Both the position numbers and the translations under genes were made by a program. A stretch of DNA of 54,014 bases, taken from positions 44,579 through 98,592 of the forward strand of contig DBXV01000005.1 in NCBI GenBank assembly GCA_002309695.1, written 5' to 3'. This DNA comes from Myxococcales bacterium UBA1203 (GTDB lineage Bacteria > Myxococcota > Myxococcia > Myxococcales > UBA5297). Positions within the stretch are counted from its first letter, which is position 1. Every line of letters begins with the position of its first letter. Under the pieces are notes generated by a model, which ran no database searches, was not told the DNA's origin, and saw only the letters and a list, made by a program, of their open reading frames with translations. Of this stretch, positions 13,280 through 21,125 are shown one piece after another.

Positions 13280-16126
13280 TCATTCCTGCTCTGCCGGACT
13301 TTCTTTTTCCCTCCACCTCACTCCCGCCTTGAGCAGCTGCACGCCCTCGCCGGCGGCCGCAGGAATTCCAAAAATCGCCTGAATCACTTCACCGGGCTTG
13401 GCTGTGGCCTCATTGCCCGAACGGAGGGTGAAGGTAATTCGATTGTCTCCAATAGCGGTCAGCTCTGATACCAGGTCCTTCAGCTCGATGGTCTTTTCAG
13501 GGCGGCTCTTTGTCTTCTCGCGGCGGATAATGACCGACTCGCTCTCACAGAAGCGCCGGATGGCCTCCCCGATGCCGACCTTCATCCGGCTCTGCGCGCT
13601 CTCGTCAAAAGCTGCCTCGAAGCGAATGGCGGCCATGGCCTCGTTGGTGGCCTCGGGCTTTTCCGGCAGACACTGAACGCTGATGAGCGGGAAGTTCACG
13701 GGCAGTTCCGGCGCGAGCGTCCCGCGCAGCCACTCCTCCCCGCATTCGCGGGTGAGACGCACGTCCAGAAATTCGGCGTTCGACTCGATGCCCACGGGAC
13801 AGGCGGGGCTGAACGAGAGGCGCGGCTTGGGATTGAAGCCCTGCGTGAAGGCCACGGGCCAGCCCGCGCGGCGCAGAGCGCGCTCCAAGAGCATGATGGT
13901 CTCCAGGTGGCTGACGGCGATGGCGCGGCCCGTCTTGGCGTATTGCACGCGCACCCAGATCTGCGGCGGCTGCCGGGCCGGGCCCTTGGGCTTTTCAGCC
14001 GCATTTCCGGCGGACGCTTCCTGTGCCCCGCTGCCGCTTTCACCTTCTGCGGCCGCTCCGGCGTTCTCCGTTTCTTCCGGACATGCGGGCAGGGAAGGCG
14101 CAGGGGATTCAGCGGGCTGCGGTTCAAGAGCCGGCGCCTTCCAGTCCGCCTTCGCCGCCTCGTCGGCCTTCAGCCGGTTCCTGTACTCTTTGAAGTCGCA
14201 CGCGCCGCAGGCGTTGCACTTTCCAAAAGCGCACGTGGGCGTGACTTCCCCGGCGCGGCTCTTCCCGCGCTCCCTCCGGAGAAATTCATCACTCACGCCG
14301 CAGCTGAGCATCTGCCAGGGCAGGCACTCGTCCAGGGCTCTCTCGCGGCAGGCGATGGTCGTGAGCGAGACGCCGAAGGTCTTTTCCAGCGCATCGGAGG
14401 CAGCCATCCAGCGGTCGAACGAAAAGTGCTCCGTCCAGCCGTCGAGAATCTGCCCGGCCCGCCACGCCTCATAGACGGCGAGCGAAACGCGCCTGTCGCC
14501 CCGCGCCAGCGCGCCCTCGATGAGCGAGCTGTGCCCCTCGTGATAGCGCAGCAGAAGCCCGCCCTTTTTGGGGAAGGCGGAACGGAGAAGCGCGTGTTTC
14601 CGCAGCGTCTCCTCCACGGGAATCATCGCGTCCCACTGAAACGGCGTGAACGGCTTGGGAACAAAGGTCGAGACGGCGGCGTGAATCTGCGCCCACTGCC
14701 GAATCGCCTTTGCCTTCCAGTAGGCCTTCTTCGCCAGCTGCGCGATGGCCAGCACGTCCTCGTCCGTCTCGGTGGGCAGGCCGATCATGAAGTAGAGTTT
14801 GATGAGCGACCAGCCGCTCTGAAACACGCTCTCGACGGCGTGGAGCAGGTTTTCCTCGCTGTTGCCCTTGTTGATGACGCGCCGCAGCCGGTCAGTGGCG
14901 GCCTCGGGGGCAATCGTGAAGCCGCTCTTCTTCACGCGGCCAATCTGCGCGGCGAGCTTCTCGTTCATCGTCTCGGTGCGCAGTGACGGCAGCGAAATGG
15001 AGACGCGCTCGGGAGCGAAGCGGTCGAAGAAGGCGGACAAGAGTTCGTTGATGCAGCCGTAGTCGCCGGCCGACAGCGAGAGAAAGCCGACTTCCTCGTA
15101 GCCCGTGGCCTTTAAGCCCCGCGTGGCCATCTCCAGCACCTTGTCCGGCGAGCGCTGCCGCGAGGGACGCGTCAGCATCCCGGCCTGACAGAAGCGGCAC
15201 CCGCGCACGCACCCGCGCTGAATCTCGATGGGCAGCCGGTCGTGGACGGTCTGCATGAAGGGCACGATGGGGCGGGAGGGCTGCGGCACGTCGTCCAGGT
15301 CGCGCATGACGCTGCGGGTGATTTTTTCGTAGCCCGCTTTCAGAGGCTCGACGCTCACCTGCGCAGGTTCTCCAACGTGGAAAACGGGGCGGAAGAGGCT
15401 GGGCACATAGACGCCGGGAATCTCCGCGAGCCGCCGGTGGAGACTGGCGCGGATCAGATCCATGCCGCGCGCCGGCTCGGAAATGTCCCGCAGGAGAGCC
15501 GCCGCCGTCTCGTCCGCCGAATGCCCGCCGTGCGTCCTGCTGCTGTCCGAAGAGCTCCTCGGAAATTCGCGCCGGAATTCCTCAATCGCGCGGCTGACGG
15601 CGATGAGCTGCTCCTCGCCCTCGCCGATGGAAAAGGCGTCGAAAAAGGGCGCGATGGGCTCCGGATTGTAGGCGCAGGGCCCGCCGCCGATGACGATGGG
15701 GTCATCTTTGGTGCGCTGACTGGCGAGGAGCGGGACGCCGGCAAGCGAGAGCATTTCGAGAACGCTCGTGTAGCCGGCCTCGAACTGCATCGAGAAGCCG
15801 ATCACGTCGAAGTCGCGGACGCTGACGCGCGATTCCAGGCTCCAGAGCGGGACGCCGCGCGCCTTCATGCGGGCAATCATGTCCGGCCAAGGCATGAACA
15901 CGCGCTCGCAGGCGATGGCCGGATCCTGATTGAGGACGAAGTGGAGCAGTCGAAAGCCCACGTTGCTCATGCCGATTTCGTAGGTCTCCGGGAAGCAGAG
16001 CGCCCAGGTGAGGCGGGCGTCTTCCAGAGGCTTGGGAAAGCTGCCCACCTCGCCGCCCACGTAGCGGGTGGGCTTGAGTGAATCGATGATGAGAGCGTCG
16101 AGGTCGGTGAGCTTGTGAAAGCGCAT
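13280..16126 (-). CDS. Two-domain radical SAM protein (TIGR03960-type + TIGR03936/DUF2344-type)
   Basis: Large 948-residue protein. The N-terminal part resembles cobalamin-binding-like radical SAM enzymes (GMSNVGFRLLHFVLNQ, DVIGFSMQFEAGYTSVLEML, VIGGGPCAYNPEPIAPFFDA). The [4Fe-4S]/SAM motif is CVRGCRFC (Cys306, 310, 313). A second Cys group CAFGKCNACGACDF follows, then an Ala/Glu-rich linker, and from about residue 722 the radical-SAM-linked domain (QYAKTGRAIAVSHLETIMLL, FTQGFNPKPRLSF). In many bacteria the two are encoded together or fused near ribosomal or RNase G genes; the reaction is not established to my knowledge. ATG 16126 has AGGAG 7 nt upstream; the frame is open to 16195. It lies downstream of the rpsG terminator. 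Confidence 0.88.
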   Translation of the reverse strand: MRFHKLTDLDALIIDSLKPTRYVGGEVGSFPKPLEDARLTWALCFPETYEIGMSNVGFRLLHFVLNQDPAIACERVFMPWPDMIARMKARGVPLWSLESRVSVRDFDVIGFSMQFEAGYTSVLEMLSLAGVPLLASQRTKDDPIVIGGGPCAYNPEPIAPFFDAFSIGEGEEQLIAVSRAIEEFRREFPRSSSDSSRTHGGHSADETAAALLRDISEPARGMDLIRASLHRRLAEIPGVYVPSLFRPVFHVGEPAQVSVEPLKAGYEKITRSVMRDLDDVPQPSRPIVPFMQTVHDRLPIEIQRGCVRGCRFCQAGMLTRPSRQRSPDKVLEMATRGLKATGYEEVGFLSLSAGDYGCINELLSAFFDRFAPERVSISLPSLRTETMNEKLAAQIGRVKKSGFTIAPEAATDRLRRVINKGNSEENLLHAVESVFQSGWSLIKLYFMIGLPTETDEDVLAIAQLAKKAYWKAKAIRQWAQIHAAVSTFVPKPFTPFQWDAMIPVEETLRKHALLRSAFPKKGGLLLRYHEGHSSLIEGALARGDRRVSLAVYEAWRAGQILDGWTEHFSFDRWMAASDALEKTFGVSLTTIACRERALDECLPWQMLSCGVSDEFLRRERGKSRAGEVTPTCAFGKCNACGACDFKEYRNRLKADEAAKADWKAPALEPQPAESPAPSLPACPEETENAGAAAEGESGSGAQEASAGNAAEKPKGPARQPPQIWVRVQYAKTGRAIAVSHLETIMLLERALRRAGWPVAFTQGFNPKPRLSFSPACPVGIESNAEFLDVRLTRECGEEWLRGTLAPELPVNFPLISVQCLPEKPEATNEAMAAIRFEAAFDESAQSRMKVGIGEAIRRFCESESVIIRREKTKSRPEKTIELKDLVSELTAIGDNRITFTLRSGNEATAKPGEVIQAIFGIPAAAGEGVQLLKAGVRWREKESPAEQE

Positions 16127-16192
16127 GAGGCGTCTCCTGACGTGTGTGCCGACCGCTTCGGGGTCGGCGGCATCTGACGAATGCTCCACAAA

Positions 16193-16234
16193 CAAAAAGA
16201 GCGGCGAATTGCTCCGCCGCTCTTTCTGTTTTTT
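16193..16234. terminator. Bidirectional terminator after rpsG
   Basis: The 9-bp arms AGAGCGGCG (16198-16206) and CGCCGCTCT (16215-16223) are flanked by T-runs on both strands. On the minus strand it closes the rpsL-rpsG transcript 30-60 nt after the rpsG stop, just before the radical SAM gene. Confidence 0.8.
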
Positions 16235-16256
16235 TCGGATGGCCCTGTTGCCGGTT

Positions 16257-16727
16257 TTACCAGCGGTAATGAGCGAACGCCTTGTTGGCCTCCGCCATCT
16301 TGTGGGTGTCCTCGCGCTTCTTCACCGCATTGCCGCGGTTGTTGGAGGCGTCGAGGATTTCGCCGGCCAGTTTTTCACGCATGGTCTTTTCGCCGCGCAC
16401 CTTCGAGTAGCGAATCAGCCAGCGCATCCCCAGGGCGGTGCGGCGGTCCTGACGGACCTCCACGGGCACCTGGTAGGTCGCACCGCCCACGCGGCGGCTT
16501 TTGACCTCGATGATGGGCTTGATGTTCTCAAGGGCCTTTTTGAAGACCTTCAAGGGCTCCTCGCTGGTGCGCTCGCCGATGAGGTCCAGAGCGCCATAGC
16601 AAATGGCCTCTGCGGTCGAGCGCTTTCCGCGGCGCATCAGGTTGTTGACGAACTTGGTGACGAGCCGGTCCTGATACTTGGGATCCGGCAGAATCTTTCT
16701 CTTCTGTACTTCACGACGACGAGGCAT
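16257..16727 (-). CDS. rpsG: 30S ribosomal protein S7
   Basis: Complete 156-residue S7, the usual length, starting MPRRREVQKRKILPDPKYQD. It shows the family blocks LVTKFVNNLMRRGKRSTAE, VEVRQDRRTALGMRWLI and the C-terminal MAEANKAFAHYRW. S7 initiates assembly of the 30S head by binding the 3' domain of 16S rRNA, and in well-studied bacteria it can repress its own operon. It is downstream of rpsL with an 86-nt spacer. Unlike the common str operon, no fusA or tuf follows; a bidirectional terminator and an unrelated gene do. Confidence 0.98.
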   Translation of the reverse strand: MPRRREVQKRKILPDPKYQDRLVTKFVNNLMRRGKRSTAEAICYGALDLIGERTSEEPLKVFKKALENIKPIIEVKSRRVGGATYQVPVEVRQDRRTALGMRWLIRYSKVRGEKTMREKLAGEILDASNNRGNAVKKREDTHKMAEANKAFAHYRW

Positions 16728-16813
16728 CGGTTCTTCTCTTCCTGGGCAAGCTGCTACGCCCGCTGTGGGCCCGCGGCTGCCGAATGACGGCGATTCCGCG
16801 GGCGTGTTTCAAA

Positions 16814-17185
16814 CTACTTGGCCTTCTTTGCTCCGTACTTGGAGCGGCTCTGCTTCCGGTTCGCCACGCCCACGGAGTCCAGCGTTCCGCGGATGATGTG
16901 GTAGCGGACACCGGGGAGGTCCTTCACACGGCCGCCGCGGATCATCACGACGGAGTGCTCCTGAAGGTTGTGGCCGACGCCGGGGATGTAGCTCGTGACC
17001 TCAATTTTGTTGGTCAGGCGGATACGGGCGACCTTCCGAAGGGCCGAGTTCGGCTTCTTGGGGGTGGTGGTGTAAACGCGGGTGCAGACGCCGCGCTTCT
17101 GGGGGCTGTTCTGAAGAGCGGGGCTCTTCGTTCTCTGCTTCAACTCGGTGCGGCCTTTGCGCACAAGCTGCTGTATAGTAGGCAT
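16814..17185 (-). CDS. rpsL: 30S ribosomal protein S12
   Basis: Complete 123-residue S12 from MPTIQQLVRKGRTELKQR to KQSRSKYGAKKAK. The decoding-centre loops are wild type for streptomycin sensitivity, with Lys at the TTPKKPNSALRK position and Lys in GGRVKDLPGVRYH, whose Asp is the usual methylthiolation target. The frame runs 37 codons further upstream, but the universal S12 start is at 17185. A promoter at 17253-17296 and a hairpin (17210-17240) lie in its leader. First gene of a two-gene operon with rpsG. Confidence 0.98.
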   Translation of the reverse strand: MPTIQQLVRKGRTELKQRTKSPALQNSPQKRGVCTRVYTTTPKKPNSALRKVARIRLTNKIEVTSYIPGVGHNLQEHSVVMIRGGRVKDLPGVRYHIIRGTLDSVGVANRKQSRSKYGAKKAK

Positions 17186-17209
17186 GCGTGTCTTCCATTC
17201 ATAAAGGGC

Positions 17210-17240
17210 AATGCCGCACACCCTGTGGGCATGCGGCATT
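17210..17240 (-). promoter_or_regulatory. Hairpin in the rpsL 5' leader
   Basis: Perfect 9-bp arms AATGCCGCA (17210-17218) and TGCGGCATT (17232-17240) surround a 13-nt loop, 25 nt upstream of the rpsL ATG and downstream of the predicted start site. It has no adjoining T-run on the minus strand, so translational or protein-binding control is more likely than termination. Confidence 0.5.
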
Positions 17241-17252
17241 GGCGGGCTTCCG

Positions 17253-17296
17253 AAAAAAAAGCGGCGCCCTTTTAGGGAGCAAAGGTCCGTTGTCAA
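17253..17296 (-). promoter_or_regulatory. Predicted rpsL-rpsG promoter, GC discriminator plus T-tract type
   Basis: On the minus strand: TTGACA (17296-17291), 16 nt, TAAAAG (17274-17269), then GGCGCCGC and a run of eight T (17260-17253) where initiation is expected. It is the best-matching member of a promoter group shared across the backbone. A GC-rich discriminator fits growth-rate/stringent control of a ribosomal operon, by analogy with proteobacteria. Confidence 0.6.
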
Positions 17297-17423
17297 GTTG
17301 GAAAAGGAGTTGATTCAGGACCTGAAAAGGGGCGTGCGGCGGCCTTTCCGAAGGCGCGGAATTTCAGCGGGAAGGGCTCGGTTACGAATGGCGGATGACG
17401 CTCAGGGAGCGAGAGAGAAGGGG

Positions 17424-18110
17424 ATGCGCGTGCGGCCGGACAGGCCTCCCCTCAGTCTTCTCTATACGGACGATGTTCTCGCGGCGGTGAACAAGCCCAG
17501 CGGCCTCATCGTCCACCGCGGGCTGGGCACGGACAAAGTGGTGGTGATGACGCTGCTCCGCGACCAGCTGGGCGGCCGGCACGTCTATCCCGTGCATCGT
17601 CTGGATCGCGGCACGAGCGGGGCGCTTCTCTTCGCGCTGTCCCCCGAGACAGCCCGGACGCTCCAGTCGAGCTTCGAGTCCGGCGAGGTGAACAAGCGCT
17701 ATCTCGCGCTCGTGCGCGGCATCTGCCCCGAGAAAGCGCACATCGACCATCCCGTGCCCAGATGCGAGGACGGCGAGCGCGTCGATGCCGTCACAGACGT
17801 TCGGCGCCTCGGTGTCGTTCATCTGGAAATCGGCAGCTTTTCCCTCGTGGAGGCGACGCCCTTCACCGGGCGCTACCACCAGATTCGGCGCCATCTGAAG
17901 CACCTGAACCATCCTCTGGTGGGCGACGTCCGCTACGGGAAGGGCGAGATCAACCGCTTCTTCCGCGAGCGCTTTGGCCTGCACCGGCTCGCGCTTCACG
18001 CCGCGTCCATCCGCTTTCCGCATCCCGCTTCGGGCCGGACGCTCTCTGTCGAAGCGCCGATTCCCGAAGACCTCGCTGTTGTCTTCGGCCTGTTCGGAAG
18101 CAGCAAATGA
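17424..18110 (+). CDS. truC: RluA-family pseudouridine synthase, TruC-like
   Basis: Pseudouridine synthase of the RluA/TruC family, 228 residues from this start. It isomerises uridine, in TruC at position 65 of tRNA. The catalytic motif is HRLDRGTSGALL with its Asp. Supporting blocks are VNKPSGLIVHRG, DKVVVMTLLRDQLGG (very TruC-like), NKRYLALVRG, GRYHQIRRHLKHLNHPLVGD and GLHRLALHAASI. No S4 domain. Starts at 17388 and further upstream (17211) are open; 17424 is closest to where the family begins, but its Shine-Dalgarno is unclear. Divergent from rpsL and closed by a strong terminator. Confidence 0.88.
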   Translation: MRVRPDRPPLSLLYTDDVLAAVNKPSGLIVHRGLGTDKVVVMTLLRDQLGGRHVYPVHRLDRGTSGALLFALSPETARTLQSSFESGEVNKRYLALVRGICPEKAHIDHPVPRCEDGERVDAVTDVRRLGVVHLEIGSFSLVEATPFTGRYHQIRRHLKHLNHPLVGDVRYGKGEINRFFRERFGLHRLALHAASIRFPHPASGRTLSVEAPIPEDLAVVFGLFGSSK

Positions 18111-18150
18111 AAAAGCCGCTTTCCCGTCTGAGGGGAAAGCGGCTTTTGTT
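18111..18150. terminator. Bidirectional terminator between truC and lipoprotein gene
   Basis: A perfect 15-bp stem (18111-18125 with 18133-18147) built on AAAAGCCGCTTTCCC, giving T-runs on both strands. It separates the convergent truC and the Cys-rich lipoprotein gene. Confidence 0.9.
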
Positions 18151-18187
18151 TCTGCTCAGCTCAGTCTCTCAGGTCTGGCGCTCAGCG

Positions 18188-18802
18188 TTACTGGTTCTGC
18201 TTGTAAATGCACATGCCCAGCCACGCATTGCATGTGGGCAGGGAAGCCGGGCAGGTGTCCGCAGTTTCGCATTCACAGGTGCAGTAGGATTTTGCGTCGG
18301 CGCCCTCGATGGCCATACCGATCTCGCAGTCAGAACCATCCTCGGTGGCGGATTCCTCGCCGCAGGCCAGACCGTTGGCGGGGCGCTCACCCGTTTTGCA
18401 GACGCCGAAGATGCTCTCTCCTGTCAGACCACTCAGGTCGCAGAACTGCGTGTCTCCGCAGTTGCTGTGAGCGGCGCACTGGGCGTTTTCCTCAATGCAC
18501 TCGCCCGTGCTCGTCCGGCACGAGGCATTGGTGCAGTCCGTGTCCGAGGAGCACCCAGAGCCCGCGTCGCCGATGGAAGCGTCATCACCAGATGAGGCAT
18601 CTTCATCGATGGAAGCGTCGCCGCCGCCGACAGAGATGGAAGCGTCGTTACCGGAAGAGGCGTCGGCAGCCGAATGACCGGCATCGCTCACCACGATGCC
18701 CGCATCCGTCTTACCGTCATCTTTCTCGTCGTCACCGCCGCAGGCTGCCGCGGCGAAGCCGAGGGCGGAGGCGAGGAGTGCCGCAGAAAAAAGTCGTTTC
18801 AT
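18188..18802 (-). CDS. Cys-rich surface lipoprotein with Asp/Ala/Gly/Ser linker
   Basis: A 204-residue lipoprotein: signal MKRLFSAALLASALGFAAAAC with lipid Cys21, then a low-complexity acidic linker (GGDDEKDD, repeated DAS/GDAS units) and a C-terminal domain with about 18 Cys in EGF- or Dickkopf-like spacing (SSDTDCTNASCRTSTGECI, HSNCGDTQFCD, CTCECETADTC). This architecture is common among outer-membrane lipoproteins of Myxococcota-type bacteria. ATG 18802 has AAGGA 9 nt upstream; the frame is open far upstream, but that would hide the signal. Probable role is surface display or adhesion, unproven. Confidence 0.87.
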   Translation of the reverse strand: MKRLFSAALLASALGFAAAACGGDDEKDDGKTDAGIVVSDAGHSAADASSGNDASISVGGGDASIDEDASSGDDASIGDAGSGCSSDTDCTNASCRTSTGECIEENAQCAAHSNCGDTQFCDLSGLTGESIFGVCKTGERPANGLACGEESATEDGSDCEIGMAIEGADAKSYCTCECETADTCPASLPTCNAWLGMCIYKQNQ

Positions 18803-18854
18803 GTGCAGAATCCTTTCGTGATTCCAGACGGCGGACCGGCTGGAAGAAGGGGGA

Positions 18855-18895
18855 ATGGGGCGGCGCGCCACTTCACAAAGTCCCGGTGTTGTCAA
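18855..18895 (-). promoter_or_regulatory. Predicted promoter for the Cys-rich lipoprotein
   Basis: TTGACA (18895-18890), 16 nt, AAGTGG (18873-18868), followed by CGCGCCGCCCC. The -10 is poor, but the -35 is consensus and the discriminator matches the window's shared promoter group. A C-rich tract replaces the T-tract. Confidence 0.4.
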
Positions 18896-19043
18896 TGGAT
18901 AAAATGCAATTTGTTCGTGCATAAAATCAGGAAGACCTATCGAAGATGTCTGGAGATATGCGTTTTGAATTTGCATAAAATTTTGTGCCCTCTGCCGTGA
19001 AAGCCTTTCCGGCGGCGCTGTTCCACGCGCGCTGGAAGGGGTC

Positions 19044-19083
19044 TTTTCAGCCGCTCGAATCGTGCTAAGGGCGCCGACTTTTT
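19044..19083 (+). promoter_or_regulatory. Predicted promoter for the 556-residue lipoprotein
   Basis: TTTTCA (19044-19049), 16 nt, TAAGGG (19066-19071, within an extended TGCTAAGGG), then CGCCGAC and a T-run (19079-19083). The discriminator and T-tract fit the shared promoter group; the -35 is weak. Confidence 0.45.
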
Positions 19084-19163
19084 CGGAGCGGACAGCGTCC
19101 AGCAGGCGGTGCCCGCGAATGGCCGGACAGCGAAGAAGCGAAGACAAGAAAAGAGGAAGCCCA

Positions 19164-20834
19164 ATGAAGACACGGATGCCATGGCTGGTTCTTTCAGCGT
19201 TTCTCTGCCTGGGGGCGCCTGCCTGCGGCGGCGGAGAGGGCGGCGGCGGTGAATCGGTGACGTCGATCGATGACCCGGGACCGCTGGCTGCCGAGACGCT
19301 GCGCGTGGCGGTCATCGACGAAGTGACGGGGCGCCCGGTACTGGATGCTGTGGTCGTTGCCAGCCTCGACGGGCAGAGCAGCACCACCAAGCTCACCCTC
19401 AAGGACAACGGCCGCTACGAGATGAAGAAGGTTCCGGATTCCCAGAAGGTGACGGTCTCCGTTTTCCACAGCGACTACAATTACGTCACCGTTGCCGGCC
19501 TTTCCGCGCGTGACCTGGTCATCTCAGTGAGGCGGCTGGCGGCTGTGCGCCGCGGCGGCATCACCGGGACGCTGGCCAACTGGCCGGATGCGTCCGACAA
19601 CTCGACGCTGGCCGTGGGCATCACCAGCCTGGCGCTTCAGGGCAGCATTCTCGATTTCGACCCGAATGTGTTCCGCGGCGATCAGGTCCAGACGACCTTC
19701 GATTTTCCCTACTGGATGGCGCCTCTGGTGAAGAACTTCTCGCCCGATTCCGCCACGTCCTTTGATGTGAAAATTCCCGGCAGCGTGATGTTCGGAAAGA
19801 AGACGAGCTTCTCCGTCTTCGGCCTGCCCAGTCCCTGCGGCAGCGCGAGCTCCGAAATGGAGGGTTCCTGCGGGCGTCAGGCGGCTTTCGGCGCCTATGC
19901 CTCCATCGCCAGCTTTACGGACCCCATCGTCCAGGAGCTCTATACAGAGGATGCGCAGGAGCTGATTGCCAAGGTGGTGGCTACCATCGACGACGGCGCG
20001 AAGCTGAATCTGCAGGAGCTTCTGCCGACGGCCCTGCCGCTGCTTCCCAAGCTGCTGTCCCACGTGAAGGTGGATTACGCCCGCGACATCAGCCTGGAAT
20101 TTGGCGGTGCAGAGCAGCCTCTGCTGGAGCGGAACTTCGACCTGGCGCGCTCTTTCAGCCTTGAGCGCAGCGTGACGATTCCCCTGCCGCCGCGCCTCAT
20201 GGACAAGGAACACGCCGACCTCGTGGGCGTCATCGCTCTGGCCGATCTTGGCAGCCAGGGGCTTCTGCCCATTGGTCTGGGCGCCACAGAGACGGGCAGC
20301 GGCCTGACGTTCGACATGGTCGTCGCTGACGGCGGCATCACGTTCCAGAACGCGAAGACCAAGCTGGTGGCCATTGCCCTGGACAGCAGCATTTCCTCAG
20401 CGGTGCACGACAAGAGCATCACGCCCGTGTTCAGCGCTCTGGTCGGCACCTACGACAGCCTTCCGGAGGCAGGAACGACCATCATGAGCGGCGCCTTCCT
20501 CGAATCGCCCGAGGACAGCGCTTTCAGCTCGGATATTCGGACCTTTTTCCAGACGCCCGACGTCCGGGGCGCGTCGCTGTATCGGGCTGAAATCAAGGGC
20601 GATCACCGACAGTGGGTCGTCTATTTCAACAGCGGCTCCGACCTGGTGGCGCTCCCCGCGGTGCCGGAAGGCGCGGAAGACGTGATTGAGGCCGGCGATG
20701 ACGCGCACACCATGATTGCGATTTCCCTGAAGGATTCCCTCTCCATGGACGACCTGTTCACTGACAGCGATGCCAACATCAATGATCTGAACGATCTGAT
20801 GACGGGCTTCTCCTACGCCGTTCATTACGAATAG
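19164..20834 (+). CDS. Large lipoprotein with N-terminal carboxypeptidase-regulatory-like domain
   Basis: A 556-residue lipoprotein: MKTRMPWLVL leader, lipid Cys21 (CLGAPAC), Gly/Glu linker, then a beta-sandwich of the carboxypeptidase-regulatory type at about residues 45-125 (LRVAVIDEVTGRPVLDAVVV, GRYEMKKVPDSQKVTVSVFH). The remaining 430 residues are beta-rich with no recognised domain. ATG 19164 has GAGGAA 5 nt upstream; upstream in-frame starts would precede the signal. It is monocistronic, between its own promoter and a terminator. Likely an outer-membrane or cell-surface protein; function unknown. Confidence 0.85.
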   Translation: MKTRMPWLVLSAFLCLGAPACGGGEGGGGESVTSIDDPGPLAAETLRVAVIDEVTGRPVLDAVVVASLDGQSSTTKLTLKDNGRYEMKKVPDSQKVTVSVFHSDYNYVTVAGLSARDLVISVRRLAAVRRGGITGTLANWPDASDNSTLAVGITSLALQGSILDFDPNVFRGDQVQTTFDFPYWMAPLVKNFSPDSATSFDVKIPGSVMFGKKTSFSVFGLPSPCGSASSEMEGSCGRQAAFGAYASIASFTDPIVQELYTEDAQELIAKVVATIDDGAKLNLQELLPTALPLLPKLLSHVKVDYARDISLEFGGAEQPLLERNFDLARSFSLERSVTIPLPPRLMDKEHADLVGVIALADLGSQGLLPIGLGATETGSGLTFDMVVADGGITFQNAKTKLVAIALDSSISSAVHDKSITPVFSALVGTYDSLPEAGTTIMSGAFLESPEDSAFSSDIRTFFQTPDVRGASLYRAEIKGDHRQWVVYFNSGSDLVALPAVPEGAEDVIEAGDDAHTMIAISLKDSLSMDDLFTDSDANINDLNDLMTGFSYAVHYE

Positions 20835-20864
20835 GCCGTCAGGCGGCTGAGAGAGCCGAAAGAG

Positions 20865-20902
20865 AAGAGGCGCCTCACAAACGGGGGCGCCTCTTTTGAT
20901 TT
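20865..20902 (+). terminator. Terminator after the large lipoprotein gene
   Basis: A 10-bp stem AAGAGGCGCC (20865-20874) with GGCGCCTCTT (20886-20895), followed by TTGATTTTG. Confidence 0.85.
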
Positions 20903-20955
20903 TGTGAGGTCAAAAAGCGGGGGTCGGGCGCGTTTTCCGGCCGGGGAATTTCGGT

Positions 20956-20996
20956 TTGACCCCCCAGGCGATTTTGATTAGAGGCGCGCGCCTTTT
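20956..20996 (+). promoter_or_regulatory. Predicted yajC-secD-secF promoter
   Basis: TTGACC (20956-20961), 17 nt, TAGAGG (20979-20984), then CGCGCGCC and TTTT (20993-20996). A good example of the shared backbone promoter layout. It predicts a leader of about 134 nt before yajC. Confidence 0.55.
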
Positions 20997-21082
20997 GCAG
21001 GCCCGGGGGCTCCAAGAAAACTGCCGCAGGATGTCGGTTTTCTCAGATGCGTCCGGGCTGTTTCAGCTTTGGATTGACCAAT

Positions 21083-21110
21083 GCCACGCGATGCCGTGGC
21101 CTTTTTGTTT
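21083..21110 (+). promoter_or_regulatory. Hairpin plus T-tract in the yajC leader (attenuator-like)
   Basis: Stem GCCACG (21083-21088) / CGTGGC (21095-21100) with a 6-nt loop, followed at once by CTTTTTGTTT (21101-21110). It has the form of an intrinsic terminator but lies inside the leader, just before the yajC Shine-Dalgarno GAAGGAG, so it may attenuate the operon. It could also terminate upstream read-through. Confidence 0.5.
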
Positions 21111-21125
21111 TGAAGGAGTCGTGAA

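Larger units (their letters stand above)
18803..19163. other. Intergenic region between two divergent lipoprotein genes
   Basis: No gene is supported here. It contains the predicted promoters for both divergent lipoproteins (18855-18895 minus; 19044-19083 plus) and two direct copies of TGCATAAAAT (18918-18927 and 18972-18981), 54 bp apart in an A/T-richer middle, which could be a regulator site. Confidence 0.5.
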
